A stretch of 64,000 bases of DNA from Firmicutes bacterium HGW-Firmicutes-7. Its GTDB lineage: Bacteria > Bacillota > Clostridia > Lachnospirales > Vallitaleaceae. The DNA lies in assembly GCA_002841375.1 (NCBI GenBank), contig PGZO01000008.1, forward strand, positions 101,535 to 165,534. Reading direction: 5' to 3'. Under the pieces are notes generated by a model that searched no databases, had not been told where the DNA came from, and saw only the letters and a program-made list of their open reading frames with translations. Position numbers and translations under genes: made by a program. Shown one piece after another: positions 51,158 through 59,477 of this stretch. Position 1 is the first letter of the stretch. Each line of letters opens with the position of its first letter.

Positions 51158-52030
51158 TTAATTAAGTTCGTTGATTGCTTTTACAATTGCTTGAGCAGGT
51201 GCTTCATCAATTATTACAAAACTGATATTGCCATTAATCATATCTTGAACAGCAAGAGAACCGGACTTATAACCAACACTTGTAGAATCATAACCGGTAA
51301 AACCCCAATCTTCATCGCCTTCCACATAAAACTGGCCAGTTGTGCCTGCCTGTACACCGATCTTCGTATCACTTTTAAGTTCTAAAAGAATTGCCTCTAT
51401 ATCAGCTACTTCTTTGCTGTTGTCAAAAGTTGTATCTGTAGCCTTAACGATCACTTTCTGAGCTGCATCATAGTATTTATCTGTGAATGCAACATATTCT
51501 TTTCTATCCTCTTTGATTGTTAATCCGGCCATTGCGATATCAGCCTTACCCTCACCTACTGAAAGACAAACCGCATCAAAATCCATATTATTAATTACAA
51601 GCTCTTTTCCAAGATGTTCTGCAAGAAGTGCTGCAATTTCCATATCAATACCGTAATATTTGTCTCCAGCAGTATATTCAAAAGGTTCAAAACCTGCATT
51701 TGTAGCAACAATAAGTTGATCTTTGCTGCTATCAAATTTAGCAGATGCAACTGCTACGGGTGTCCCGTCACCAAAGTAATTGTTACAGATTTGTTCAAAT
51801 GTTCCATCAGATTGAATCTGAGCTATAAATTTGTTTACCTCTGTTAGAAGTTCCGGTTGACTCTTATCTACACCAAAAGCATATTCCTCTTCAGTTAGTG
51901 GAATATCAATTACCTTAACAACTGAACTTTCCTTATATGTACTGTCATCGTCTTTACTACAACCAGTAAGTGCTAAGCTGCCAATCATCAGTATTGTTAT
52001 TGCTAGAATAAGTGAAATGATTTTTTTCAT
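51158..52030 (-). CDS. Circularly permuted amino-acid ABC binding lipoprotein
   Basis: The 290-residue precursor has a lipoprotein signal ending LALTGCSKD (acylated Cys near 24). The mature protein then begins with what is normally the C-terminal end of a type-3 amino-acid binding protein (VIDIPLTEEEYAFGVDKSQ, then a helix and DGTFEQICNNYFGDG, about 38-90). It continues with the normal N-terminal part (QLIVATNAGFEPFEYTAGD, about 104-122, and VGEGKADIAMAGLTI) and ends at AVQDMINGNISFVIIDEAPAQAIVKAINELN. Segment order is therefore rotated relative to FliY/GlnH. All parts for a complete two-lobe fold are present. It is the first gene of the importer operon. The ligand is unknown. Confidence 0.88.
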   Translation of the reverse strand: MKKIISLILAITILMIGSLALTGCSKDDDSTYKESSVVKVIDIPLTEEEYAFGVDKSQPELLTEVNKFIAQIQSDGTFEQICNNYFGDGTPVAVASAKFDSSKDQLIVATNAGFEPFEYTAGDKYYGIDMEIAALLAEHLGKELVINNMDFDAVCLSVGEGKADIAMAGLTIKEDRKEYVAFTDKYYDAAQKVIVKATDTTFDNSKEVADIEAILLELKSDTKIGVQAGTTGQFYVEGDEDWGFTGYDSTSVGYKSGSLAVQDMINGNISFVIIDEAPAQAIVKAINELN

Positions 52031-52061
52031 GTTTTTATTTCTCCTTTAGATTATTTTTGAA

Positions 52062-52102
52062 TGTATATATGCACTACATACTTTTGTATGCATAATTATA
52101 CA
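52062..52102. repeat. Imperfect dyad upstream of the binding-protein gene
   Basis: TGTATA and GCATAC-type arms around CTACATACTTTTGTATG form an imperfect inverted repeat 35-70 bp before the start, a possible operator. No regulator gene is adjacent. Confidence 0.3.
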
Positions 52103-52162
52103 TTATAGCATAAATATAAATTTGTTGTCAATCGATTCAATAACTATTATAAACATTCATAC

Positions 52163-52573
52163 TTACTTTGTTCGTGTTTTACATTCACTGCACTCAGCAT
52201 CATGGAGTGAAATAACACCACCACAATTAGCACAAGTGAAACGGTTTAACTGGGCTTTCATGAAGCTAACAATACCGTTTTCTTTTACAAACAAGCTATT
52301 TTCAACAAGGCTTTCACCATAACGTGTGGTATAACTCTTTTCAAGGTTTTTAATTTGTTTACAAGGAAATTCACAACACTCATAACAGTATGAAAGACTT
52401 TTTTCTTTTACACACTCTTTGATTTTGCACTTTCGACAATGTTCAGGTTTGCCAATATCACTATCCAAACACCCCGCACATGTCTTTTTTGAATAACAAT
52501 GTTTATAACAAACCATACAATTTATTCCACAAGGTGCAAACATGATATTTTCAATACGAGGTGGCATTTTCAT
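52163..52573 (-). CDS. DUF3795 cysteine-rich protein
   Basis: The 136-residue protein has many cysteines in pairs: APCGINCMVCYKHCYSKKTCAGC (about 13-35), CRKCKIKEC, YCYECCEFPC (about 63-72) and a C-terminal zinc-ribbon-like CANCGGVISLHDAECSEC (about 114-131). This matches DUF3795, a family of small predicted metal-binding proteins of anaerobes without a known function. A regulatory or metal-storage role is only conjecture. GAAAGGA precedes the ATG. It stands upstream of a short ABC operon and next to a glutaredoxin-like gene but appears monocistronic. Confidence 0.8.
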   Translation of the reverse strand: MKMPPRIENIMFAPCGINCMVCYKHCYSKKTCAGCLDSDIGKPEHCRKCKIKECVKEKSLSYCYECCEFPCKQIKNLEKSYTTRYGESLVENSLFVKENGIVSFMKAQLNRFTCANCGGVISLHDAECSECKTRTK

Positions 52574-52692
52574 GATGTTGATCCTTTCTCAAAATATAAG
52601 TTTATTTCTTAATTTAAGATCTCATGGCAAATCCATGAATTAAAAATAGCATTTAAATTCATTCGTTTAGTATTATTTCTAACTCCTAATTA

Positions 52693-53010
52693 TTAGCATT
52701 GGCCACGGCCATCAAGGGAACAAGCATTTACATGCTTCTCTAAATCAGTTTTTTTAATTTCAATATAATTAGAAATATCAAATGTTTTAGTTTCATCTTC
52801 CAATATAAAAAATGGAATTCCAATTTTCCCAGCTGCAATTACTGGAGCAAATATTTCTTCTTGATCGCGATAAGCCAAGAATTCTTTTAAAGTTGATATT
52901 TCTTCTGTTATATTTCTATAGTCCAATTCTATATTATGATTTTCCTTCATCTGCTGTTTTGCTACAACACAATCCGGACAAATTTCTGTACCATACATTG
53001 TAATTTTCAT
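52693..53010 (-). CDS. Glutaredoxin-like thiol protein
   Basis: The 105-residue protein begins MKITMYGTEICPDCVVAKQQM with a thioredoxin-fold active site CPDC at about residues 11-14. The Gly-Ile-Pro before FFILEDE (about 65-72) is the cis-Pro loop typical of glutaredoxins. The C-terminus ends in DGRGQC, adding a terminal Cys that might act as a third redox thiol. It probably reduces disulphides or mixed thiols in the cytoplasm. The neighbours give no clear partner. The frame from 53010 has a GAAAGAAT ribosome-like site. Confidence 0.8.
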   Translation of the reverse strand: MKITMYGTEICPDCVVAKQQMKENHNIELDYRNITEEISTLKEFLAYRDQEEIFAPVIAAGKIGIPFFILEDETKTFDISNYIEIKKTDLEKHVNACSLDGRGQC

Positions 53011-53314
53011 GTTAGCATTCTTTCCTTCCGTAAAGTAATGGTAAAACTAAAATAGTTCTCTTGCTTTTATTATAAACTAATATCTCTCCTAATCCAAGAC
53101 CATTGTATTCAATAACTGCTAATAAAGACTTTCTCCTTAATCTATGATGTTTAACTTCTTGATATATTTCCTATTAACTGTATCCTGATTTTGCCAATTT
53201 ACTTTATTATACATTTTATTTGCTATATAATATTTTTATGAAGTAATGCGATATTTTGCCAACTTAATCGTATATATAATGATACTAGTTAAAGACATGG
53301 ATGGAGGTGACGGT

Positions 53315-53806
53315 TTGGAGGATGACATATTTATTAAAATCTATAACGAGTATTTGTCGTATGTTTATAGATACCTTTATGGACTTACTTATAATCATCA
53401 GACATCAGAAGATTTGACACAAGAAACATTTGTTAAGGCATTATGTGTTCTTCAATTTCCTAATGAGAGTATTAAATCCTGGTTATTAACCGTTGCTCAT
53501 AACCTTTACGTTGATTATGTCAGAAAAAACAGAAGATTAGATTTTGGTCAGGATAACTTGTTGAATCAAATTAAAATACAGGATTTTACCGATGGATTAA
53601 TACTTAAGGAAAGTACCATGTCAGCTTTACTATTAATTAAAGAACTTCCTGAAAAACAGCGTCAAGCAGTACTTTTATGCTTGGTAAATGAACTTTCATA
53701 TCAACAAGCAGGAGAGATTTTAGGTATCAGTATTTCTGCAGTGACAAATTTAATTTACAGGGCCAGAAAAACGCTTAGGACCTTAAGGAGGAATATTAAT
53801 GAATAA
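53315..53806 (+). CDS. ECF-type RNA polymerase sigma factor
   Basis: The preferred start is a TTG at 53315 with GGAGGTGA just upstream; the longer frame from 53246 has no ribosome site. The 163-residue protein has sigma region 2 (EDDIFIKIYNEYLSYVYRYLYGLTYNHQTSEDLTQETFVKA, with the conserved DLTQETF) and region 4 (LPEKQRQAVLLCLVNELSYQQAGEILGISISAVTNLIYRARKTLR). The absence of other domains marks it as a small extracytoplasmic-function factor. It overlaps the downstream anti-sigma gene by 8 bp, the usual arrangement. Its similarity is to the SigM/SigV-like group, often concerned with cell-envelope stress, which would fit the beta-lactam locus in the window. Confidence 0.9.
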   Translation: MEDDIFIKIYNEYLSYVYRYLYGLTYNHQTSEDLTQETFVKALCVLQFPNESIKSWLLTVAHNLYVDYVRKNRRLDFGQDNLLNQIKIQDFTDGLILKESTMSALLLIKELPEKQRQAVLLCLVNELSYQQAGEILGISISAVTNLIYRARKTLRTLRRNINE

Positions 53807-54941
53807 TGAGTTTCAGTTAAAACTACAGCTATATAAAGAAGGCAAATTGAAGCAGAAGGAAGTCGAGGAAATAGAATGTGAAATAGATAAGTTCATTGCC
53901 ATAATGGATTATCTTAACGAAGAGGATAAGGCCTTTTGGAAAGAGTTAAAGCAGCAGTTGCCAACAGGCAATGGAGAAGAGACTAAACTTGCTAAACCTT
54001 TAAAACGCAAAGTTAATCTAAGGATCCTCATGATGACAGCAATTTCAGTTTTTTCTGCTTTAATAATTATTATCTTTTTATATTTTTTGTCATCAAATAT
54101 TGTATCATCTTTATTTGGATTAACCTTCAAAGAATCCTATGTAAAGAGAGATGCAATGGTTCAATTAACGCAGATATTTCATCCCCAATATGACTCCCAT
54201 AAAAGCAGTGTAGAAAAATCACTTTTTGCTCAACAAAAAATTTGTGTCTCCCTTGATAATACTGTTGGAAATACGGTGATAGATGAAACTGAGGTAACCG
54301 TCAAATATAGTTTTGGCAAGCCTGTCAAATCAGAAACAGCAGTATTTCCATTATTACCAATGGATGGTTTTGCCTTATTAAGTGACCAAGAATCTGATCC
54401 GATATCAGGTTTTAAAATCCTGGAAGATACTCCGCAAGGGACAACGGCAAAAATATTTATCGAATTCAATAAAGCTTTAACCCCTCAACAACTAAAAGAA
54501 AATTTCATAACTCAAATGAATACTGTAGGTACTACAACTTTAGAGATTACACCTTTGGCAGCAATAGGTTCAGAGTTTGTTTTAGCAAATCCTTCATATT
54601 ATATGTTTACACCCGTTTTCCCATATGATAGTGATAATACTAACGGGCTCGAGGGTAACGATTTAAGACAAAATCAATATGAAAGCATGAACGATACAGC
54701 TCACAAGGAGTCTTTCATTGGTAACCTCAATCTTATTAAGAGCAACCAAGAGCTATTACAGGTAATGTACTATGAAGATATGTTTGAAAATATAAATATT
54801 GATGATCTTATTAAACATGTTGAAAATAATGGTGTTGAGTATGTAGGTGTGTATATTTCTGCAAACAGCAAAGAGCTATTAAAACTTAAAGATAATCCAA
54901 TGATTCACTGTCTTCGGGTGGAAAACATCGTTGTATGGTAA
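53799..54941 (+). CDS. Membrane anti-sigma factor (Sigma_reg_N/C, YhdL-like)
   Basis: The 380-residue protein has a cytoplasmic N-terminal region (about 1-67, Sigma_reg_N-like), one membrane segment (about 72-96, LMMTAISVFSALIIIIFLYFL) and a large extracytoplasmic part (about 100-380) with the beta-rich Sigma_reg_C domain. This matches YhdL, the anti-SigM protein of Bacillus. It holds the co-encoded ECF factor at the membrane until envelope stress. Its start overlaps the end of the sigma gene, giving translational coupling. GGAGG precedes the ATG. The terminator at 54974-55012 closes the operon. Confidence 0.82.
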   Translation: MNNEFQLKLQLYKEGKLKQKEVEEIECEIDKFIAIMDYLNEEDKAFWKELKQQLPTGNGEETKLAKPLKRKVNLRILMMTAISVFSALIIIIFLYFLSSNIVSSLFGLTFKESYVKRDAMVQLTQIFHPQYDSHKSSVEKSLFAQQKICVSLDNTVGNTVIDETEVTVKYSFGKPVKSETAVFPLLPMDGFALLSDQESDPISGFKILEDTPQGTTAKIFIEFNKALTPQQLKENFITQMNTVGTTTLEITPLAAIGSEFVLANPSYYMFTPVFPYDSDNTNGLEGNDLRQNQYESMNDTAHKESFIGNLNLIKSNQELLQVMYYEDMFENINIDDLIKHVENNGVEYVGVYISANSKELLKLKDNPMIHCLRVENIVVW

Positions 54942-54973
54942 AGATAATCCTAACAGTCTAATCTACGATATAC

Positions 54974-55012
54974 AAAGCTTCCAATGGAGTCATTCTCCAT
55001 GGGAGCTTTTGT
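54974..55012 (+). terminator. Terminator of the sigma/anti-sigma operon
   Basis: AAAGCTTCC-ATGGAG pairs with CTCCAT-GGAGCTTTT around a TCATT loop, 33 bp after the stop. Confidence 0.82.
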
Positions 55013-55051
55013 TAATGATACAAAACCTCTTCGTTCGTTAGTTTAAACATC
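55012..55051. repeat. 39-bp repeat, copy B
   Basis: GTTAATGATACAAAACCTC followed by CGTTCG, TTAG and TTTAAAC resembles the segment at 40919-40957; both lie directly after intrinsic terminators. The rest of this 349-bp gap (55052-55290) shows no convincing gene or RNA. Confidence 0.5.
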
Positions 55052-55305
55052 GTTATCTATTTTACATCTTTTCACTATTATAATTGAAACCATATATTAT
55101 CAAGCTTGGGCAGAAACTATTCGCCCAAATATCATTCATATCTTTACCAACTGCCTGTCATCATGTAAACTAAAGTCACTAAGATAGAGAAACACAAATA
55201 AACTAATATCATTTTGCGAATAGCTTGCGGTTGTTTTTAATTAGGCAAGCATAGGTATTTAGAAAACACACTAAGAATTTTCAAATAGAAATGGAGAACA
55301 AATAT

Positions 55306-56271
55306 ATGAATCTTTTTTTGGCCCCAATACAGGGTATAACTATGGCATGTTACAGAAACTCATTTGCAAAAATCTTCGGTGGTATTGATGCTTATTATTC
55401 ACCTTTTATTACTACTTCCGATATAAAAAAAGCAAGCCCTTCACTGTTCAAAGACCTTCTTCCTGAACATAATGATGCCGCAGTTAAGATGGTTCCTCAA
55501 CTTCTTAGCAACGATGGATCTGATTTTAGGCTTTTTGCTTCTGCACTCGTTGATATGGGATACAATGAGATCAACTGGAACATTGGATGCCCGTTCCCCA
55601 TGGTCACAAACAAAAAAAAAGGTGCTGGCATCTTACCCTACCCGGATATGCTCAAAAAGTTTCTTGACATTGCCTGTGGAGATTCCAACTATAAAATAAC
55701 GGTGAAAATGAGACTTGGGTTGGACAATCCTGAAGAAGGTATGGATGTGATTAAGTTGCTTAACGAATATCCTTTGAGTGGTGTTATTATACATGCTCGC
55801 ACAGGTATTCAGATGTACACTGGCAACGTTGATCTGGATTCATTTGAAGTGCTTCATTCCGCTTGCAATCATGAAGCAACCTATAATGGAGATATATTCA
55901 CCTTCGAGGACTTCAAGCGTATCCAAGACCGGTTTCCTTCAATAAAAAACTTTATGTTGGGCAGAGGAGCTCTTAGGAATCCTTTCCTACCATCCATTAT
56001 CAAAGGGCAAATCATTCCTTCAACCGATAAAATGAGTATGATTAGACATTTTCACGATGAAATTTATAACCATTACAAAAACACACTTTTTGGCGATAGG
56101 CATTTATGTGATAAAATGAGGGAGTTCTGGTTTTACATGTCTGTTCACACTGACAAGGATGGTAAATTCATGAAAAAAATAAAAAAATGTCAAAGTGCTG
56201 CTGATTATTTGGATACAATCAACTTAATTCTTAATCCCTCCTGTATGTGGAGTAATTCTCCTCTCAGATAA
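55306..56271 (+). CDS. tRNA-dihydrouridine synthase
   Basis: The likely start is the ATG at 55306 with GGAG 10 bp upstream (a start at 55291 is possible). The 321-residue protein is a TIM-barrel flavoprotein with FLAPIQGITMACYRNSFAK, catalytic Cys in NWNIGCPFPMVTNKKKGAGIL (Cys about 98), FMN-phosphate-binding IHARTGIQMYTG and GDIFT, and GRGALRNPFL. It reduces uridine in the tRNA D-loop. The C-terminal domain is shorter than usual but complete. The family is divergent from DusB, so the specific site modified is unclear. The surrounding region is degenerating, but this gene seems intact. Confidence 0.88.
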   Translation: MNLFLAPIQGITMACYRNSFAKIFGGIDAYYSPFITTSDIKKASPSLFKDLLPEHNDAAVKMVPQLLSNDGSDFRLFASALVDMGYNEINWNIGCPFPMVTNKKKGAGILPYPDMLKKFLDIACGDSNYKITVKMRLGLDNPEEGMDVIKLLNEYPLSGVIIHARTGIQMYTGNVDLDSFEVLHSACNHEATYNGDIFTFEDFKRIQDRFPSIKNFMLGRGALRNPFLPSIIKGQIIPSTDKMSMIRHFHDEIYNHYKNTLFGDRHLCDKMREFWFYMSVHTDKDGKFMKKIKKCQSAADYLDTINLILNPSCMWSNSPLR

Positions 56272-56353
56272 AAGTGATATTGGGCGTTTTGAGAAGTTAT
56301 ATTATGATATAGAACAACGCTTTATAGATTACCTTAATTCCGTTATGGAATAA
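56240..56353 (+). pseudogene. Fragment of an unidentified gene after dus
   Basis: In a frame overlapping the dus end, an open stretch reads SDKSDIGRFEKLYYDIEQR then FIDYLNSVME and stop. It looks like protein-coding sequence (acidic/aromatic, amphipathic) but has no start or ribosome site. It may be the 3' end of a deleted gene fused here. Family not recognised. Confidence 0.3.
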
Positions 56354-56359
56354 CAAGAA

Positions 56360-56520
56360 CTAAACTAGATTATACTTGCTTATCTTTCTATATAGTGTTG
56401 CTCTTCCAATGCCTAACTTATCAGCAACAATTTCATTTCTATTCTTAATGCCCTTGTACTGTAATAAAGCATTAGCGATTAGTTCCTTTTCATATTCATC
56501 AAATGTCTTAATTTTTTCCT
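56360..56520 (-). pseudogene. 3' remnant of a sigma-54-dependent (NtrC-type) activator
   Basis: The minus strand reads EKIKTFDEYEKELIANALLQ, followed by KNRNEIVADKLGIGRATLYRKISKYNLV and a stop. This is the Fis-type HTH that ends NtrC-family enhancer-binding proteins (KxxGIxxxTLYRKIxKY). Upstream the frame closes at a TAG, and no AAA+ domain is present, so only the DNA-binding tail of a lost gene is left. Confidence 0.7.
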
Positions 56521-56627
56521 TCTATATATATATACTGATTATATCCAACTAAATTTATGACTAGTATAAAAATCGATTTCCCTAACTCAAGGCTACCTCC
56601 TTAACGCACTGGTGCCTATCGCCAAAT

Positions 56628-56660
56628 AAAAAAATGGGTGGAACCTTTCGAATCCCACCC
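56628..56660 (-). terminator. Terminator downstream of the GlcG-like fragment
   Basis: GGGTGG and CCACCC form a stem around a 13-nt loop. On the minus strand it is followed by ATTTTTTTATT. Confidence 0.75.
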
Positions 56661-56743
56661 CAACTATTGTTATTAATACTATTTACATTAACATACCCAA
56701 ATTTTATTAATCCAAAAATTGAAGTACTTAGTATAAAAGTCGT

Positions 56744-57025
56744 TTATTTTAGCTCTGCTTTATACACGTCTAATGCAGCCTGACATACTTTCATATCATC
56801 TTCAACAGAACCACCACTTACTCCAACACCACCAATAGTTTTACCGTTAAATTCAAGTGGGAAGCCTCCACCAAAAATAATCATTCTATCCACATTTTGT
56901 ATTCCGTATAAGGATGTTCCTGGTTGAGAAACCGTAGCGACAACATCCGTAGGCAATTTCACAGTTGCCGCTGTATATGCTTTGTTCATAGAAATTTCTT
57001 TACTAACAAGTAAAGCTTCTTCCAT
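56744..57025 (-). pseudogene. N-terminally truncated GlcG/HbpS-family protein
   Basis: The 93-residue frame has the C-terminal two thirds of the GlcG/DUF336 family: ALLVSKEISMNKAYTAATVKLPT, GIQNVDRMIIFGGGFPLEF and GKTIGGVGVSGGSVEDDMKVC. Standard members have about 140 residues; roughly 45 at the N-terminus are missing. There is no ribosome site before the ATG, and the upstream lipoprotein gene ends 21 bp away, so the missing part was deleted. It is probably a dead gene, although the remaining domain could fold if translated. The family binds haem or cobalamin-like ligands in some members, or is annotated as glycolate-utilisation protein of unknown role. Confidence 0.7.
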
Positions 57026-57045
57026 TTTGTTTTTATATCTCGTAA

Positions 57046-57570
57046 TTACTTCTCAACTTCTCCTAACTTAATATCCTTTATATCAATTCCATCAGGATGA
57101 ATAACATTTAAATCATACCCATCTATTTTAATAGAATAAACATCAGAAACATTTATTTGTGTAAGTATCTCTGTAAGTGCATTTATTAGGTATATGGGGT
57201 GCGTCATATTATTATTATAATCTATAAATTCTTTGTTAAACTCTATAATTAATGTCTCACCTTTAATATAAACATCTTTTATTTCTAAATTCTCAATAAT
57301 GTTTATTCCTTCTGAATTTTCTCCATAGTTAACACCTAAATCTAAAAGCGTATTAAGCCAATCATTAAGAATCTTCTTCAGAGGCTCATTGTTGACAGAC
57401 ACTATATATTCTTGCTGTATATCACTTTTTACATCATAATAACTCATACTAATATCGTTTGCTGTTACTAAGATTTCTTTTGATTTGTTATCAGCCTTAC
57501 ATCCCGCAGCAACTATCGTTATTAATACTAATAAATATATATTAACTATTTTTCTGGTTTTTAGCAACAA
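57046..57570 (-). CDS. Lipoprotein with GerMN domain
   Basis: The 174-residue precursor starts at a TTG two bases after the amidase stop (GGTGGGGG upstream). It has a lipoprotein signal KIVNIYLLVLITIVAAGCKA with the acylated Cys near 23, and a GerMN domain (about 58-172) with LNDWL, GINIIENLEIKDVYIKGETLIIEFNKEF and INALTEIL. GerMN domains occur in the spore germination/sporulation lipoprotein GerM and in amidases. The same pattern is in the N-terminal part of the amidase encoded directly upstream, so the two proteins carry paralogous domains and probably act together on peptidoglycan at the membrane, perhaps in spores. Confidence 0.78.
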   Translation of the reverse strand: MLLKTRKIVNIYLLVLITIVAAGCKADNKSKEILVTANDISMSYYDVKSDIQQEYIVSVNNEPLKKILNDWLNTLLDLGVNYGENSEGINIIENLEIKDVYIKGETLIIEFNKEFIDYNNNMTHPIYLINALTEILTQINVSDVYSIKIDGYDLNVIHPDGIDIKDIKLGEVEK

Positions 57571-57571
57571 A

Positions 57572-58636
57572 TCAATACCCCCACCAAAATTTTCTTATTC
57601 CTAGATATATACTATATGCCATTGCATCCCTATCTGAAGCAGAATCCATCTTAGAATAATCATATGCATTGGTCATAAACCCAATTTCAGTTAATACTGC
57701 TATCATCTCTGTTTCATTTAAAACAGCATAATCTCCGATCTTTGTAGTTCTTAATGTCATGCTTTGTCTTGTAGAAATACTTTGTGATATATGGTTAGCA
57801 AGACTCTTACTTGTTGTACTATCATGATATCTGGGGTAAAAAGTTTCAACACCTTTTGTACTAGTATTACTATATCCATTTGCATGAATACTTATAAACA
57901 TGTCTGCATTATTATTATTTGCTATATCTGCTCTCATACTTAGATCAGCACTTAGTGTACTACTTAATTGAGTGTCTGTTGTTCTTGTCATAATAACTGT
58001 TGCACCTTTGTTTTCTAAATCACTTTTCAGATAATTTGCAACAGATAGCACAACAGCTTTCTCTTTTGTTCCGTCTGCTGCTACAGCATTATTATAAATA
58101 CCACCATGCCCTGGATCAATCACTATAACCGGATTAGGTACATCTGGATATGCTTTAATTTCTACGTCATTTTCCTCACTTTCACTTATTGTTAAGTCAA
58201 TTCCATTGGAAAATTCTAGTTCACCAAAATCTTTAACATACTCTCCATCCACTTGAATAAATAATTTTTCATATTTTGAATTAATACTGATTGTCCTTGA
58301 TAATGAATTAACAAAATAATTAGCAATTATAGAATTGTCTTTAAGCTGATTGAATTCGTTATTAAAATCCAAAATAATTTTTTTTCCTTTAATTTTTATT
58401 GATATAATTGTTAATTCATTAGAGCAATAACCAAAAGTATCATGTGCATGCTGTAACCACTTATTTAATGAGCTATCAAAAGTTGCGCTATCATCATCAA
58501 ATATAACTTCCTCACCAGTTACAACATCACAATAGGCAAGTCCCTTACTATTATAGGTCTCTTTAGCTAATACATCGCTAATACTTACACTTATAATTAA
58601 ATTAAATATTAGTAAAACAGCAACTAATCTTTTCAT
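57572..58636 (-). CDS. GerMN-domain N-acetylmuramoyl-L-alanine amidase (Amidase_3)
   Basis: The 354-residue precursor has a signal peptide (about 1-24), an N-terminal GerMN-like domain (about 55-150, LNKWLQHAHDTFGY, IIDFNNEF-like KKIILDFNNEFNQL, IQVDGEYV) and a zinc amidase domain (about 168-354) with VIDPGHGGIYN (His177), Glu192, SIHANG (His251) and LTEIGFMTN (Glu317), the ligands and catalytic Glu of Amidase_3. It cleaves the bond between MurNAc and the stem peptide. It and the downstream lipoprotein are one operon. The GerMN combination suggests a sporulation or germination amidase, but a vegetative cell-wall role is possible. Confidence 0.9.
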   Translation of the reverse strand: MKRLVAVLLIFNLIISVSISDVLAKETYNSKGLAYCDVVTGEEVIFDDDSATFDSSLNKWLQHAHDTFGYCSNELTIISIKIKGKKIILDFNNEFNQLKDNSIIANYFVNSLSRTISINSKYEKLFIQVDGEYVKDFGELEFSNGIDLTISESEENDVEIKAYPDVPNPVIVIDPGHGGIYNNAVAADGTKEKAVVLSVANYLKSDLENKGATVIMTRTTDTQLSSTLSADLSMRADIANNNNADMFISIHANGYSNTSTKGVETFYPRYHDSTTSKSLANHISQSISTRQSMTLRTTKIGDYAVLNETEMIAVLTEIGFMTNAYDYSKMDSASDRDAMAYSIYLGIRKFWWGY

Positions 58637-58692
58637 ATTTTTTCTCCTCTTTAACTCAAGTACCGGTTTATCAGTACTTTGTTTATTTTTTG

Positions 58693-59363
58693 TTATATAA
58701 TTTTCTGTAATATATAAATTGAAATGTTAGTAATTCTGCCATTCCCACTTGAATCCAATGCTTTAACTGCATATAGATTTGCATCCAGTACGACTCCTAT
58801 AACACCAATTTCATTGTCAACCGTCGCTATAATTCCTGCTACATGTGCTTAGTTATGGCATTGTAACCGCCTTCAATACTGTCGATCAGATCAGTATGAT
58901 CTACATCAATACCGGTATCTATGATGCCTACTCTTATTGAATAACCAGTATTATCTTCTCCTGACACAAGATCACTCATGTACTCGACTCCCCAAGGAAC
59001 CATTTCATTCGGTTGTTCGGGTAAGGGGTCATTCGATTTACCACTTTTTTTGCTTGAACCTCCGTCAATCGAAATGACAACATCGTCTTCTACATATCTG
59101 ACATTCTGTTCTAATGCGATAGGGTTATCGGATTGACATGTACACGACTGTAGCGTTTGTACCTTCAATATCCTTTAGCTTTGTTGCCTTGTGCTTGTCC
59201 AATATTTTAGTTTTCTCATTACTCCCCACATCATATCATCTTCAAAGGCAACAATCTGTCTTTTCAATTCTGATTTTGCATATGCATGGTTGATACTTGG
59301 GAATATTCCAACAACCATAAATACTAAAACAAGGCTTATACCTAAAATACTTCTCTTTCCCAT
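58693..59363 (-). pseudogene. Degenerate S8 subtilisin-family protease gene
   Basis: Pieces of one gene lie in successive frames on the minus strand: a signal peptide (MGKRSILGISLVLVFMVVG, with SINHAYAKS) and start of an I9 propeptide (KRQIVAFEDD); in another frame TKILDKHKATKLKDIEGTNA; then NPIALEQNVRYVEDDVV and the catalytic-Asp region VGIIDTGIDVDHTDL, ending at an early stop (NAITKHM); then in another frame HVAGIIATVDNEIGVIGVV with DANLYAVKALDSSGNG, the His region. At least three frameshifts or deletions separate them, and the catalytic Ser domain is missing. It is a dead gene. It was an extracellular protease with its own inhibitor propeptide. Confidence 0.85.
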
Positions 59364-59477
59364 TCCTTTACTTCACCTCCCTTCATCCATCATGTAAAAT
59401 TTATATAAATACTGTATCCCGACTTACTTGGAATACAGAATATCTATATACGCTTTTATTGTCCGGTTTCATCATAA

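Noticed and set aside
56636..56660. tRNA T-arm-like TTCGAATCCC segment
   Set aside because: No acceptor, D or anticodon arms can be built around it; it is the loop and right arm of a hairpin terminator.
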